Shown here piece by piece: positions 1 through 11,689 of a stretch of DNA of 64,000 bases. The DNA is from Armigeres subalbatus (taxonomy: Eukaryota > Arthropoda > Insecta > Diptera > Culicidae): NCBI RefSeq assembly GCF_024139115.2, contig NC_085141.1, forward strand, positions 399,244,042 through 399,308,041, read 5' to 3'. Made by a program: the position numbers and the translations under genes. The notes beneath the pieces are model-generated. The model was not told where the DNA came from and did not search any database. It was given only the letters and a program-made list of their open reading frames with translations. Every line of letters begins with the position of its first letter. Positions within the stretch are counted from its first letter, which is position 1.

Positions 1-15
1 GTTCGTCACATTGCA

Positions 16-336
16 TTGATCCGAATCCTATATGATGAGGAGCACAGTCACAGTTCTCATGACGAGAAGGACGAATGCCCGGCGAACTGCCCAACGAACT
101 GCCTTGTGTGTACACAGAGAAGGAACGTGCTCGGAATCGATTTACCCGGACTACAGAAAGAGCTCATTCTTTCGGTTCGACTACTGCTGCTGCTGCTGCT
201 GCTACTGATGCTTGCACCTAGTTGGGGTTGTGAATTGGTTCGTTTAGTCCGTGAAAAATCCCCAGCTCATAATGTGACCCACTCACAACCGACCAGCAGG
301 CAGAGGCCACGTTCGAATTGGTTGTCGGTCATTTGA
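16..336 (+). other. Short open frame with CTG run, probably not a gene
   Basis: An open frame of about 106 codons whose middle encodes a leucine run from a (CTG)n tract near 183-205. I recognise no domain, and the leucine-rich stretch comes from the triplet repeat rather than from a clear signal peptide or membrane segment. The window starts just upstream, so a longer exon cannot be excluded. I treat it as unsupported coding potential. Confidence 0.15.
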
Positions 337-970
337 ATGCGCTTCAGTAGCAGACAGAACTCGAATCCGATGGTCATCGACGTTCTGTAAGCGAAAAAAA
401 AAATCTCTGTGACATGCTATTTAGCCACTAATGCAGTACAGTGGCGTATCAAGAAGAGACTGACATGAACTGTAATATGGTGTAATTTGTATTTTACATC
501 TAACGTTCGCAAATTAATTTTAGTCAAAATCAGAAAAAAAATAACCTGGAAAAATCACCGAACAAATGTTTTGACCCTTAACATCATAGCTCCCAGAGTT
601 GAGCATTCATTATTTCTTTCAATTTGTGACCCGGTGCTGAAAAATTAACAGTTTTTCTTTATCTTTTTTGTGCGTAACGAACTATTTATGCTTTTGCTCT
701 ATAAAATGCTGTCAATTGTCTATTCTCCTGCCACTAGGTTAAAAAAGAAGCCCAATATTAACAAAATCAACACAAAAGAAAGGAAATTGGACTAACTGAT
801 AATAAACATCGTTCAGGCAACTGAAACGAGCAACATTATCCAGGCAAACCTTGAAAATCCTTACTATGCAGTTTCAATCAGAACCAAGGAACTTAGCCTG
901 GACGACGACGGAAACGATGGAATCAATGTCACCACCAGAACCACTTCCATCATGAAAAGGAACAGACCCT
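337..970. other. AT-rich stretch with no recognised feature
   Basis: No open frame of note, no inverted repeat and no tRNA-like box was seen here. It precedes an RTE-like LINE scrap. Confidence 0.5.
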
Positions 971-980
971 GCTTACCTAC

Positions 981-1270
981 TTACTTACTTATGGGTCCTG
1001 TACACCTCCGGTGGTGCAAAGGGCCAACTTGAGCGTGACAATACGGATCACACACACAGGATCTTCCGGCACGGAATCCTGCCTGCTGCCGCCGGACAGT
1101 CGCATCGATCTTCTCCTGAATCCGGGGTTGGATGACTTTGCATAGAACATTAAGAATGGTACACAACAACATAATGCCTCGTCACTTATCGCATACAGTC
1201 AGGTCACCCTTTTTTTGGGCACCTTCACTAAGATACCTTGCATCCAGTCGACCAGGAAAGTTGCAGTGCG
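981..1270 (-). pseudogene. RTE-like non-LTR retrotransposon RT fragment
   Basis: On the minus strand this encodes part of a reverse transcriptase: a GDLTVCDK segment, then MLLCTILNVLCKVI, then RQQAGFRAGRSC, the fingers region around RT motifs 1-2. The same segment is longer and cleaner at 53491-54029. The reading frame is broken after GRSC. The flank at 1245-1270 is nearly identical to DNA at 6764-6790 and 53700-53725, so three copies of one LINE family are present. RTE assignment rests on the CFDP2-like endonuclease at 7193-7561. It is a dead fragment with no 5' region and no poly-A tail. Confidence 0.75.
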
Positions 1271-1500
1271 TTTCGTTGCGTTGCGTTGCGTTGTAACGGA
1301 GTATTTCGTAGATTGTAAGGGTATGCGATAACACATTTTTTCCTGACGAAACGAAACGAAACGAAATAAGAAATGCAACGGTTGGATCGGAACGAAGCGA
1401 AACGAAATTCAAATTTTCTTCCGAAACTTCGAAACGAAACGAAATCCGGGTCCATTAAATTCGAAATTTTACGAAACGAAACGAAATTTAATTTTTTTCC
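1265..1500. repeat. GTTGC and CGAAA pentamer tracts
   Basis: A short run of GCGTT units at about 1270-1295 is followed by many degenerate CGAAA units on the plus strand from about 1345 to 1490. On the minus strand these read as FVSFRF-type peptides in more than one frame, which explains the overlapping short ORFs here. A related GAAATTCCGCG tract occurs at 5220-5405. Confidence 0.75.
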
Positions 1501-1984
1501 GCGAATTTTTTATTAAATAGTTTTTTTAGCATTATATAAATAATGCAAAAAAAACGGATAAAAAAAATCCGTGGAAAAAATAATTTTGTTTAATATTTTT
1601 TGAGTCAAGGTCGTAGATTTTTTTCTCTAAAATAAAATGTTGATGCGACAACATTAAAAAAATCGGAAAATTTTTTGTTTTGGTGTATGAATGCGTCATT
1701 TTATCCACGGATCAATCCACTTTGCAATTACGGCACCTTTCTTGGCAGCAACAAAATGATTTCAATAAATTGATTTTTTTAAAACATGTGTAGAGGAAAC
1801 CAGCGAGTTCGTTCTATTTTGTTCCAGATTCAAACTAGAATAGTGATCGAACATTTGAAATGAAACTGAATCACTACTGATTTCATTCTACATAATTGTT
1901 ACCCAAATGCCATAGGGCTGTCTTAATTTTACAAAAGGACATAGGTAAGTAATAGATCACTTTGGATCTATTCACCATTTTCAA
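1500..1984. other. AT-rich stretch with no recognised feature
   Basis: Low-complexity A/T-rich DNA. No coding frame, tRNA-like box or clear inverted repeat was seen. Confidence 0.45.
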
Positions 1985-2365
1985 AAGTATGCCCCTCACC
2001 ATAAACAACGTGAGAATATTCATCGCTTAATATCGCTCAATATTTCCAACAGATTTCATATTGATTAGATCTGTTCACCATTTTGAAAAGTATTACAGAT
2101 TCAAAATGCCACCCCTCCATTTCAATTAACATTTTAAATAAAGTCTCCAGGTAAATTTTCGACCAAATTCATGAACATTTATTGAATCTGTAAAATTTTC
2201 CAAAATGGTCTTTTCAACAGATCTAAGCAGTTGATTGCAATACAAAACCGACTTTTTTTTCAAGTTTTTTTACTAAGGTCTGTTGGAAATACTAATTTTT
2301 GAACTTAAAGTAATTTTTTTACATTGTGAGTTTTTTATGATGAGGGGCATTTTTCATCTATCACT
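1985..2365. repeat. Imperfect fold-back element
   Basis: The left half carries, in order, TGCCCCTCACCATAAA, ATTTCCAACAGA, AGATCTGTT, CCATTTT and ACAGATTCA. The right half carries their reverse complements in mirrored order, ending with ATGATGAGGGGCA at about 2338-2350. This is an old palindromic MITE-like element with arms near 170 bp. Ends and target duplication are not clear. Confidence 0.5.
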
Positions 2366-2699
2366 TTTTTTATGGAGTTAGCTTTGGAAGATAAACGAAA
2401 ATCGTGACTGCTAGATGAAAACCTTTTTTTGTTCCATGACATTTTCACAAATTTTTTGGCGCGTGGGATGCGCTGACTCTAGCAACACTTTTAAGCTATC
2501 TGCATATAGGCATTAGCTTACAGTGGCTAAACGTCCTGGATTATGTGGAACAGTTTACTTGCCTCGCATTTCCTGGTGCCCCGAAAACGTTCAGAATTCC
2601 ATGATGAATCTGTAAAGCCGTTATTTCTGCAGCTCAGCAAAATACAGAACAAATTTCCGTAAAAAATACGGTTATTTGCTGATTTTAGCAACAAAATGA
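2366..2699. other. Unannotated stretch before hAT insertion
   Basis: No gene or repeat recognised. It ends at the AAGCTAGG octamer that is duplicated around the next element. Confidence 0.4.
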
Positions 2700-2707
2700 A
2701 AGCTAGG

Positions 2708-3990
2708 CAGAGTCGTAGCGTGGACTTCCAGCGCCCTTAGCGAATTGTTTATTGGGCGCCCCTCTTTTACTAAGATAAATCAAATACGTAAATTTTACAT
2801 TTGTAGAACAATTTAAATATCAATACCTAAAAAATGTTTAATGGTTTAAACATACTTCAAATAGTATTCAATATTCAGAGATGTATTGGAAGCAGATACC
2901 TGAAATCCACAAAGAAGGATTGAATAAAATACCTTTAAATTATTTGCAATTTTGTTGTACTTTTTTACGCAAATAATGTAAGGAAACTCACAGAGTCGGG
3001 TTAGAATCTACGTTTTGTTGTATAGCCTCTAAATCCCTGAAGAATGTAATGAAATATACACCGACACGTCGGAAAATAGACGTAACAACGTTTCAGCTGC
3101 TTTATAAGATTGAAAGAGACGATAATAGTCATACAAAATAGAGCATAATAGTCGGAAGCATCCTATTAAAAAGATAAACATTTAGATATTTAGACAGATA
3201 TCGCGACGAAGGGGTCAAGGAAAGGAAGTTTAAAATCAATCATTTTTGCGTGATGCACTAAATGAATACTTCCTTCATGGTTTTTGCAAGCATCTGTAAT
3301 CTGTGTTCGGAAATTAGATTGCCAGAATCACTATCGGAACTAGTCGAATCATGAAGAAAGTTACACTAAAGTGGATTGGTTGAAGGTCGGAATCGCCATC
3401 TGGAGTAAGCCCTTGGATGGTTTTTAGATGCCACTGGACCTAGTTGGGTCAATGAAATAAGGTAGGTTTATCGCTTGTTTATGAATGTATTCCTTTGAAG
3501 GAACCTACATGGAAAAACTGAATCATTTCTTCACTAATCATTCCTCACTGCTGAAACATTACGGTTCCGGAGGACTCTCGATGGCCGTAATAGTGCCCAA
3601 AAACTTTGCCAATCGCAATGTGGGTATCAAACATTATAATTTTCAACTTTATAAGATACTATCAGATTTCTTCTTATTCAATTGCCTTTTTCAACCCGGT
3701 TTCAGAAGTCCCTGAGAATCCTGAATAGTAGTCAAAACTAAAACCAACATATATAACATGTGGATGTGAAATAATGAAAAAATATTCTTTGTTTGCTCTA
3801 TAGATTACTAGATTACACATCTCTGCTATATACCCACCCATGGATCTTTGGACCAACCCATACTCGGTTTGATAATTACAAGACCTATAAGTAATGAAAC
3901 TGTTTTATTTATTATAGAGTAAACATTGATTTTGGCGCCCCCCTGAAGGCTGGCGCCCTTGGCGGGGGCCAACCACACGCTACGGCGCTG
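2708..3990. mobile_element. Non-autonomous hAT-type DNA transposon, 1283 bp
   Basis: The left end reads CAGAGTCGTAGCGTGG and the right end CCACACGCTACGGCGCTG, imperfect terminal inverted repeats of the CAGNGNCGTAGCGTGG type seen in hAT elements. The octamer AAGCTAGG is present immediately outside both ends (2700-2707 and 3991-3998), a perfect 8-bp target site duplication as hAT requires. Subterminal GCGCCC motifs occur at both ends. The interior holds only short open frames (76 aa at 3485-3715) with no hAT dimerisation or zinc-finger motif, so transposase must be supplied in trans. Confidence 0.85.
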
Positions 3991-3999
3991 AAGCTAGGA

Positions 4000-4444
4000 C
4001 ATGATATAACAATTCAATTGAGACTGCCTTGTTACTTTTCAGTCGGTAGCTCTGAAAAGGTGATCGCCAGTGTAACCTAATTAATTTGACGCAGATCTTC
4101 CAAATATAGGTCGGGCTCGATCATCCGGATTATCGGTTTTATTTTCACTCCGGATAATAAAATCCTCTGGATAATCGAATCACCATAAAAAATTAAATCT
4201 GCAATTAAAAAACCTATGTTTTATTTTACTTGCAGCGGTGAAGTCAAAAATCATTTAGAAAAAAAAACCATGAATAATCTACCTGCGGTGACTTTCTGGT
4301 GTATTATGAAAAAATAGTATTTTTGCCATAACTTTTGAGTCCATAGTCCGATCCAGCCTACTTTCAATATGAAATGATAAGTCAGGATTTCCATTTCAAT
4401 GCAACTTGTTGGTTTAGAATAGGGGAACAGACGGCTTTGGCAGG
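4000..4444. other. Unannotated AT-rich stretch
   Basis: No gene recognised. A GATAAT/ATTATC-rich patch occurs near 4120-4175. Confidence 0.4.
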
Positions 4445-4456
4445 TTTTTTTCTATT

Positions 4457-5036
4457 CTTCTTCTTCTTCTTCTTCTTCTTCTTATTGGCATTACATCCCC
4501 ACAATGGGACCGAGCCGCCTCGCAGCTTAGTGTTCATTAGGCACTTCCACAGTTATTAACTGCGAGGTTTCTACACCCAACCGGCGGATGTTAGATTTTC
4601 TAACAATTCTGTATAAGAATCTACCAAAACCTGTATAAGAACTGGGCATATACGAAATTGTTAGATTCTTATACAAGTATTGTATAAGAATCTAACAATT
4701 TTGTAAGCTTTTCTTACAATATTTGTTTGAGAGCTTACATTTTTTGTATAAGAATCTAACAATTTTGCATATGCCAAGTTCTTATACAGGTTTCGGTAGA
4801 TTCTTATACAGAATTGTGAGAAAATCTAACAACCGCCGGTTGGGTGTAAGCCAGGTTACCATTTTTGCATTCGTATATCATGAGGCTAGCACGATGATAC
4901 TTGTATGCCCAGGGAAGTCGAGACAATTTCCAATCCGAAAATTGCTTAGACCGGCACTGGGAATCAAACCCAGCCACCCTCAGCATGGTCTTGCTTTGTA
5001 GCCGCGCGTCTTACCGCACGGCTAAGGAGGGCCCCC
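4457..5036 (-). mobile_element. Feilai-type tRNA-derived SINE, interrupted by a MITE
   Basis: On the minus strand the head starts GGGCCCTCCTTAGCCGTGCG, with a Pol III A box in TTAGCCGTGCGG and a B box in GGTTTGATTCC (one change from GGTTCGATTCC). A tRNA-unrelated body follows and the 3' end is a (GAA)n run, seen as (TTC)n at 4457-4480 on plus. The 12-mer TTTTTTTCTATT flanks both sides (4445-4456 and 5037-5048), a good target duplication. The body is split by a 273-bp MITE at 4574-4846. Feilai is the described Aedes tRNA-SINE with this layout; the name is from memory. Confidence 0.85.
4574..4846. mobile_element. Palindromic MITE with TA target duplication
   Basis: Begins CACCCAACCGGCGG and ends CCGCCGGTTGGGTG, with arms of roughly 80 bp that pair almost throughout. 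TA flanks both ends (4572-4573 and 4847-4848). The uninterrupted SINE at 12746-13034 shows the empty site TTTCTAAGCCAGG, which confirms the insertion point and the TA duplication. TA duplication points to Tc1/mariner-type mobilisation. Confidence 0.85.
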
Positions 5037-5214
5037 TTTTTTTCTATTATTTAAATTACAAATTGAAAGCTAAATGCGTTTCTGTTTAAAATACAGAATT
5101 GCATTACGTAGTGATATTTAGTGAAAGAATTTATATGTATAAAATATTGAGTATAATTTGAATGGTTTTATTCAGCGGCGCAGCCGATTTTTTTTTATTT
5201 TATGGAAATTGGAA

Positions 5215-5410
5215 TTATTAAAAATTTATTTCGAAATTCCGCGAAATTCCGTTTAATTTCGTTAAAACAAAGATTTTTCAGTCGAAATTTTTAAAATTTA
5301 TCGATACGGAACGAAATCAGAAAAACAGATTTCGCCATACTCAAATTCCGCGGAATTCCGCGAAATTTCGTTTCGAATGCCCTAAAACGAAATTTTTCGA
5401 AATACCGCAT
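5215..5410. repeat. GAAATTCCGCG degenerate tandem tract
   Basis: Repeated GAAATTCCGCGAAATT-like units, similar in composition to the CGAAA tract at 1345-1490. No coding meaning is inferred. Confidence 0.6.
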
Positions 5411-6480
5411 ATGCTTAGTAGATTGCATACTGATAGCTGTCATGTATATTCTTTAACTTTCTTACTCCAATTGCTTATGGATTACTATTTGGGATTTAAT
5501 AGTAACCCAATTAGAGGTCCAAATCTATAAAGCATGAAAGCTACCATTGCTGGACACGCCCATCTTCTCCGTTACTAGGGAAAGGGAGGAAATGATGATA
5601 TGACATACTACTTAGCGAGAGGCCAGCGACTCACCGACGCCCTCATAGATGTCAAGGAGTTGGATGGTTGGTAAGGGATATAGTTTAGGAATATCATCAT
5701 AAGCAAATGATATAATAAGTTTGAACATACGTTGGAAGTGACCATGCTAAGAAAATTATATCACTCCATTGATGGTTTTCCTGGGATGGGACAAAGCTAT
5801 TAAACTTGCCCTGGCTAAATAGCCTAGGTTTAAGCGCCATTGTTCGCTCTCTGAAACGAGAAAAAAAAAGAAAATATATTAAATGCCCCTTCCCCCCTTA
5901 TTTATTTTTTCCAATTGAGAGCCCGTAAGTAATTTTTTAAAATAAATTTCTTCTCAATTAAAAGTGTTGATTAAAGAAGTGTGACAGATTGAGGCTTTAT
6001 GTGCAACATTACTCAAATTTGATTTGATTCCACCTAGATATGTATTGATTCACACATATTTTGCACGCACTTCACGAAAAAAGCGGGTGTAAATGAAACG
6101 AAACGGGTGAAGGTTAGTTTGTAAATTGGTGTGAATGTAGCGTGAAATGTAAGACTGAGTAATGCATACATGCATACAACATCGCAATGCATCAAAACGG
6201 AATGTTTTAGTTATACATTAATAGCATGAAATGAGTTCACCAAATAATAAAATGATCCTCCAGTTGTGGATTCCAAAGGCCTATTCAATTGGACGTTCAA
6301 GCTGCTTAAGCGGGAACATCATACTCAGGAAACAGTTGAACCACGCACCGACCATTTCCGATAGCTACCTGATCTTCGTCTGAATTTGATTGGTGTTTGA
6401 ACCGACCACAAATGAGAGCGATATACCGAAAAAAAATTGGCTCGGAAACCACCACTTAGAGGATAATTCCCATATTTTCA
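5411..6480. other. Stretch with no recognised gene
   Basis: About 1 kb of unique-looking DNA with no open frame above 60 codons that I can support and no tRNA-like box. Confidence 0.4.
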
Positions 6481-6491
6481 CTACACCCGCG

Positions 6492-6517
6492 AAAATGGTT
6501 CGAGTTCGAACCATTTT
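6492..6517. repeat. Perfect 12-bp hairpin
   Basis: AAAATGGTTCGA is followed by GT and then its exact reverse complement, giving a 12-bp stem with a 2-base loop. No terminator or RNA gene is suggested by the context. It may be the core of a decayed palindromic element. Confidence 0.6.
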
Positions 6518-6763
6518 TGGAATTTGCACTCTTGGACAGCGCACCCTTGATTAAGACACAAACATCACGTTTCACTGCATCCTCGCGAAAAACTTTAACT
6601 CGCAATCCCAAATATAAAACTGATTCAGGACACAACATTCACGCACTCCGCGGAACTACAGAACCGTCAGCCGAAACATTGCTTTTCCGCTGACGCAGAA
6701 GGAGGAAAATTTTGACGCGTGAAAAAAATGCTTCTGCGTTGAACCGCAGCACACTACGATCTC

Positions 6764-7640
6764 CCAGTCGACCAGGAAAGTTGCAGTGTCCCAGATATTA
6801 CGAAATAAACGATACAGTAGTTGAGCGGATGTCAGCTTTGAGCTAATATGCGATCGACCCCTGGGGCTTTATTGAATTTCACGCTTTGGATGGCTGTTTG
6901 AAAATCTAGCAGTGATGGTGCTTCGGTTGGAAGCGTGTTATAGTCGGATCCTAGGCATATCATACCGAGGTGGTGGTAGCCTGGCTGGCACTTGAAAAAG
7001 TTGTTCGAAGTGCTCGAGCCAGCGTTTCAGCTGGTCAGTTGGGTAGGTCAATAACTGACCATTGGCGTATTTCACAGGCATCGTTGCATTCATCTTCGCC
7101 CTGCTTAAGCTTCATGAGATATCGTAGAGAAGGTCCATTAGTCTTCCACGCTGCCACCTTCCGGAATATCTGCAGCACGCGCCTCAAGTTCTTCAACGAA
7201 TATCCGTTTCACCGTGGCATCTTCCAATCAGCGTGTGTTGAACCGTCGTCCAACTCTCTCCTCCTCTCGTCCAACGAATCCGCGCAATGCGCAGGCGTAT
7301 TTCGCCGATGAGGAGGTGATGATCAGACGCGATATCGGCACTAAGTTTATTCCGTACCTCAAGAAGGCTCCGTTTCCATTTTCGGCTGATGCAGATGTGA
7401 TCGATTTGATTTTCTGGAAAGCCGTCACGGGAGACCCACGTGACCTTGTGAACCGGTCGATGAGGGAAGAGCGATCCCCCGATCACCATGTCGTTATTAC
7501 CACAGAATTCTTCGAACAGCTCTCCGTTTTCGCTCATTTCTCCGAGACCATAGCATCCCATAATGCGCTCATGGTCTTGATATCACCCTTCGGAATTCTA
7601 TCTACGACGGCATTGAGTTGACTGTAGAAGTTTTGTCTTG
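6764..7640 (-). pseudogene. RTE-like LINE with endonuclease remnant
   Basis: Minus frame 7193-7561 encodes the C-terminal half of an APE-type endonuclease: NGELFEEFCGNNDMVIGG, then KVTWVSRDG, then NQIDHICISRKW, then the catalytic-loop motif SDHHLLI (about residues 8-90). This order resembles the CFDP2/RTE endonuclease family. The stretch 6764-7200 carries scraps of the linker and RT that match 53700-54050. Frameshifts and stops break the frame, so this is a dead copy. It abuts a jockey-like LINE on the opposite strand. Confidence 0.75.
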
Positions 7641-7719
7641 CAGGTCGGCAGCATTGGTTGGCGCATAACATTAGATTATAGTAAAGTTTCGGATCCGTGT
7701 TCTAAATCTGGCAACGATT

Positions 7720-9733
7720 ATTCTTTCACTTATAGCCTTATAGTTATAGGTTCCCACTTCTGTGGTGGGGTCGCCATTGTCATTAAAAGACGTATCAAAC
7801 ATAAATTATATTCTTCGTTTTGATGTTGATATTCCTCTCGATACCAAAAGTGATATTGATAATGCTCTCGTATCTTCGACAAATTTAATTGTCGATCCCA
7901 GTTCGAAACCCTTTTGGAAATTACCGAAATTCTTATAAAAAAAAATTTTTTGAGGCCAATTGGCTTTTGAGGCCAATTCCAGCGCTTAAAGATTTCCCTC
8001 TTTAATTTAATTTTATTAACAAATGGCGAAAAAGCTCAAAAACTTGCTCAGCAGTTCGAGAGTGCCCATAATTTTAGTTTAGGTCTCACTAGTCCAATTG
8101 AGGATCAGGTTACACGGAGCTTCGAAGACATTCTCAATCAAGAGAATGTTTTTGACCCTTCGTTGGGAACTAATTTGGATGAAGTGAGATCTATTACTAG
8201 AAAATTTGTAAATATGAAAGCCTCGGGTGATGATGGTATTTTCTACATACTTACCAAAAAATTTCCTGAGACCTTTTTATCCTTTTTATTTAATTTGTTT
8301 AACAAATGTTTTCAATTGGCATACTTTCCAGATAAATGGAAAAACGCCAAAGTTGTTCCAATTTTGAAGCCAGACAAAAATCCAGCTGAGGCTTCTAGTT
8401 ATCGCCCAATCAGTTTGCTTTCTTCAATAAGCAAACTGTTTGAAAAGATTATTTTAAATAGAATGATAGTTCATATTTAACAATTCTATTTTTGCTGATG
8501 AGCAATTTGGTTTTCGCCATGGGCATTTAACCACCCATCAGTTATTAGGAGTTACGAATTTAATTCGGCTCAACAAATCTAAAGGATATTCGACTGCTTC
8601 GACTGAGTTGCTCTTCTTGATATAGAGAAAGCATTTGACAGTGTTTGGCATGAAGGTTTGATTGTAAAATTGATGATGAATTTTAATTTTCCTCTGTACA
8701 TTATTAAACTGATCCAAAATTATTTATCAGATCGCTCACTGCAGGTAAACTATCGGAATTCTAAATCTGATAGATTACCTGTAAAAGCCGGTGTTCCCCA
8801 AGGCAGCATACTGGAGCCCATATTGTATAACATTTTTACTTTTGACTTACCTGATTTACCGCCAGGCAGGGTGTCAAAATTCTTTGTTTGCAGATGACAC
8901 GGGCCCTTCAGCCAAAGAGCGAAGCCTTCGTATCATTTGTAGTAGATTGCAAAAAAGTTTGGATATTTTCTCCACTTACTTGCGAAAATGGAAAATTTCG
9001 CCGAATGCTTCCAAAACTCAGCTTATAATTTTCCCACATAAGCCGAGAGCTTCTTATTTGAAACCTTCTAGCAGACATATTGTCACTATGAATATTTAGG
9101 ACTTCTGCTCGATCAAAAATTAACTTTTAAAAGTCACATTGAAGGCATTCAAGCCAAATGTAACAATACATCAAGTGTCTATATCCACTTATAAACAGAA
9201 TATCAAAACTTTGTTTTAAGAACAAACTTTTGATTTACAAACTAATTTTTAGACTAGCCATGTTGTATGCTGTGCCAATATGGACTAGTTGCTGCAATAC
9301 CAGAAAGAAGGCACTCCAGAGGATTCAAAATAAAATTTTGAAAATGATTCTGAAGCTGCCTCCGTGGTAAAGTACCAATGAACTTCAAAGAATTTTTAAT
9401 ATTGAGACATTGCAACAAATGTCCAATTAACAAAATAATTTCCAATTTTAGACAAAAATCGTTGCAATCTTCTATTGCCACGATTAGCTCCTTGTAGCCT
9501 TAGTATAAATAAGGTTAAGTTTAGTTAAAGTTTAAAACATTGTAATTCCTACATGGTTCAATTCAACCAGAGGAAAATCCAAACTGCCAGAGGCAATTGA
9601 AATGTATTAAAAATAACTAAAAATGTAACATAACAAATAAGGATGATAGTGTTAAGAAAACACGGAACACCTAGTCTAAGTGATGAATGCATGTATTAGA
9701 TAATTAGCAAATAAAATTAGTTAAAAAAAAAGA
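7720..9733 (+). pseudogene. Degenerate jockey-like LINE, ORF2 with poly-A tail
   Basis: A short endonuclease scrap (CGGVAIVIKRRIKHKL near 7760-7810) is joined to a reverse transcriptase. RT motifs in order: KASGDDGIFY and YRPISLLSSISKLFEK (8163-8480), QFGFRHGH near 8505-8525, LDIEKAFDSVWH near 8620-8650, GVPQGSILEP near 8790-8820, and the catalytic FADD near 8888-8900. These lie in at least three frames with stops between them, and most of the endonuclease and all of ORF1 are missing. The 3' end has AATAAA followed by an A run at about 9712-9733. The motif style fits the jockey clade (Juan-like), a family-level inference. Confidence 0.8.
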
Positions 9734-10850
9734 CTTTGGGACGGCGCGCGTACTCATTTTATCTTGCGACCTACCTTGGAGCGAGCGGTTCGCTGTTTGC
9801 TGCCGGGCGTCAATCTAGTTTTAAACGCTGCAATGTTACATGACGTTTTATGCTTCCAGGGACAAAACAAAATGCAATGGCAATCGATGGTCCGGTATTG
9901 TCCATGTTGTTAAAAGATAATAATCATCAGTCGTTAATCACGTAATATTGGACAACTGACAACAACGTAGCAGTTCACATGTGGCAATTTTATTTCTGCG
10001 TCACAATGCAAATTATGATGGATGCCTTTCAATCAACGTGCAGAGATACATCTTCATCCAGTAGATAACTATAGAAAACGAGCAGTACCAATCAATTGAT
10101 TGTCATAACAAAGTCAAAGTGCATATGAACCATTTGGTTGAGAAACTGCACACATGTACACACACTTTAGCGAGCAATTTTTTTTCCGATGAGATGAATA
10201 TATGTACAATGAGATGGAAAACGGAACAATTCCCCTATATCAGCGTATTACACAGTTTCTCAAACAAATGATTCATATATGTTGTGGAGCAATAAATAGT
10301 TATCAGAGTCAAATAGAATATGAATCACCTTGACGCTGAGGTCAAAGTACGCATTATTGTCAAAATAAAAATAAAGTTGCGAAATTAAATAAAATGGTAA
10401 AAACTCGTCTTATAGACTTTTTGTGTTGTTAATTTCGTTATTTTCTTCTCCTTTACACACCTATGTTTCATTAGTCATTCCTGTAACGTATATCGACAGT
10501 AAAGCAAACATACACCAACTGGACTAGTCATCTAGGGCAGCACTTTGTAAATTTGTCAAATTGTACTCCAATTGAAAAGGTTCTACGTGATTTCAAAGTG
10601 CTAACTAAACGTGAAAAAATATGAATTCCTTATCAAAAAAAGCATTTTTGATTCTCCACCATCATCCAAGCGTCAACATTATTTCATTATTTTAAACATT
10701 CATATCATCATAGCAACAGTATCCACTGTATATGCTTATCCGATATTTTAACTTGACTGTATGGAAAAGCCACAGTATTGTCTCTGAAACTTTATTGCTG
10801 TGTATTGAATGTTTTCGCATATTTTTTATCTCCATAACCCAATAGCTGTG
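9734..10850. other. Unannotated 1.1-kb stretch
   Basis: AT-rich DNA without supported coding frames or repeats. Confidence 0.4.
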
Positions 10851-10858
10851 TCTATAAA

Positions 10859-11688
10859 ATGGTTTCATCATTACAGTCAACCAGGTGGATTAATCGGCAT
10901 TTCCGCCTCGAAGCGAATGAGCAACCACTTCCGCAAATTTGTACGTATGCAGACGCGGCCAGCAAAGTTTCGGTAGGCTTCAGCCAGCTACCCACTAATA
11001 ATAATATTAAAATTGCACGTTCAAAATCATGCTGGTGGTGGCAAGGTTGCATTTCAGCACTCAACCGCATCACATTTATATGTGCGCCGATCCTGCTGGA
11101 ACAAGAAAGGGAACAAATTACGTAAACGTTGGCTGGCTTCCTGCGAACGTGGCAGTGGGTGGTCGGTTTGGTACCCTTTACTCAGAGTATGCAAATGATG
11201 GTTGTGAAAATTTCCTTCTCGGGATTCGACGTTGTCGGAACGTACGTGGAAAATCATCCCGTTTGATTCATACGCGTGGCTGAGCTCTGTTGGGCTACAA
11301 TTTGGCAAATGGGCACCACCGGTCGCATATATTTTATTTGCAAACGCTAGCGGAACTGTGGTTTTGGTATTTCATTTTCTGAATCGACCAACAACGCCAT
11401 TGGGGTGCAACGGGACGGTTGCAAACCTCATGTTGCAGCCCCACGCACACGGAAGCCATCATTACCATCAGCATGTCAAAGTTTTCATCATATCATCATC
11501 GTAGATGGAAGAGAGGTTCATTGCGAGGTCGGAACTCAATTGTGGCAAGTGCGGAAATGTTGCAACGTTGCAGTTTTAATCATTATAATCTGGTGGGAGA
11601 AGTTCTAAAACGAAATATTGATCAGGGCAGCGTCGAAAACAATTATCGCAAATCCGGAAACAGCCAAATCTGTACCTCAGTAGAGTGA
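10859..11688. other. Higher-GC island with overlapping short ORFs, not called
   Basis: Seven or more open frames of 60-90 codons overlap here on both strands, none with a recognised domain. GC is visibly higher than in the flanks. This could be a diverged exon region, a decayed element or chance openness. I make no product call. Confidence 0.3.
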
Positions 11689-11689
11689 T

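Noticed and set aside
1182..1455. FVSFRF-type short proteins
   Set aside because: Product of CGAAA tandem repeats read in two frames.
4900..5036. Genuine tRNA gene on minus
   Set aside because: A and B boxes are present but the same head is attached to an identical SINE body at several sites, and acceptor stem pairing is poor.
7214..7621. 135-aa plus-strand ORF
   Set aside because: Antisense shadow of the RTE-like endonuclease on minus.
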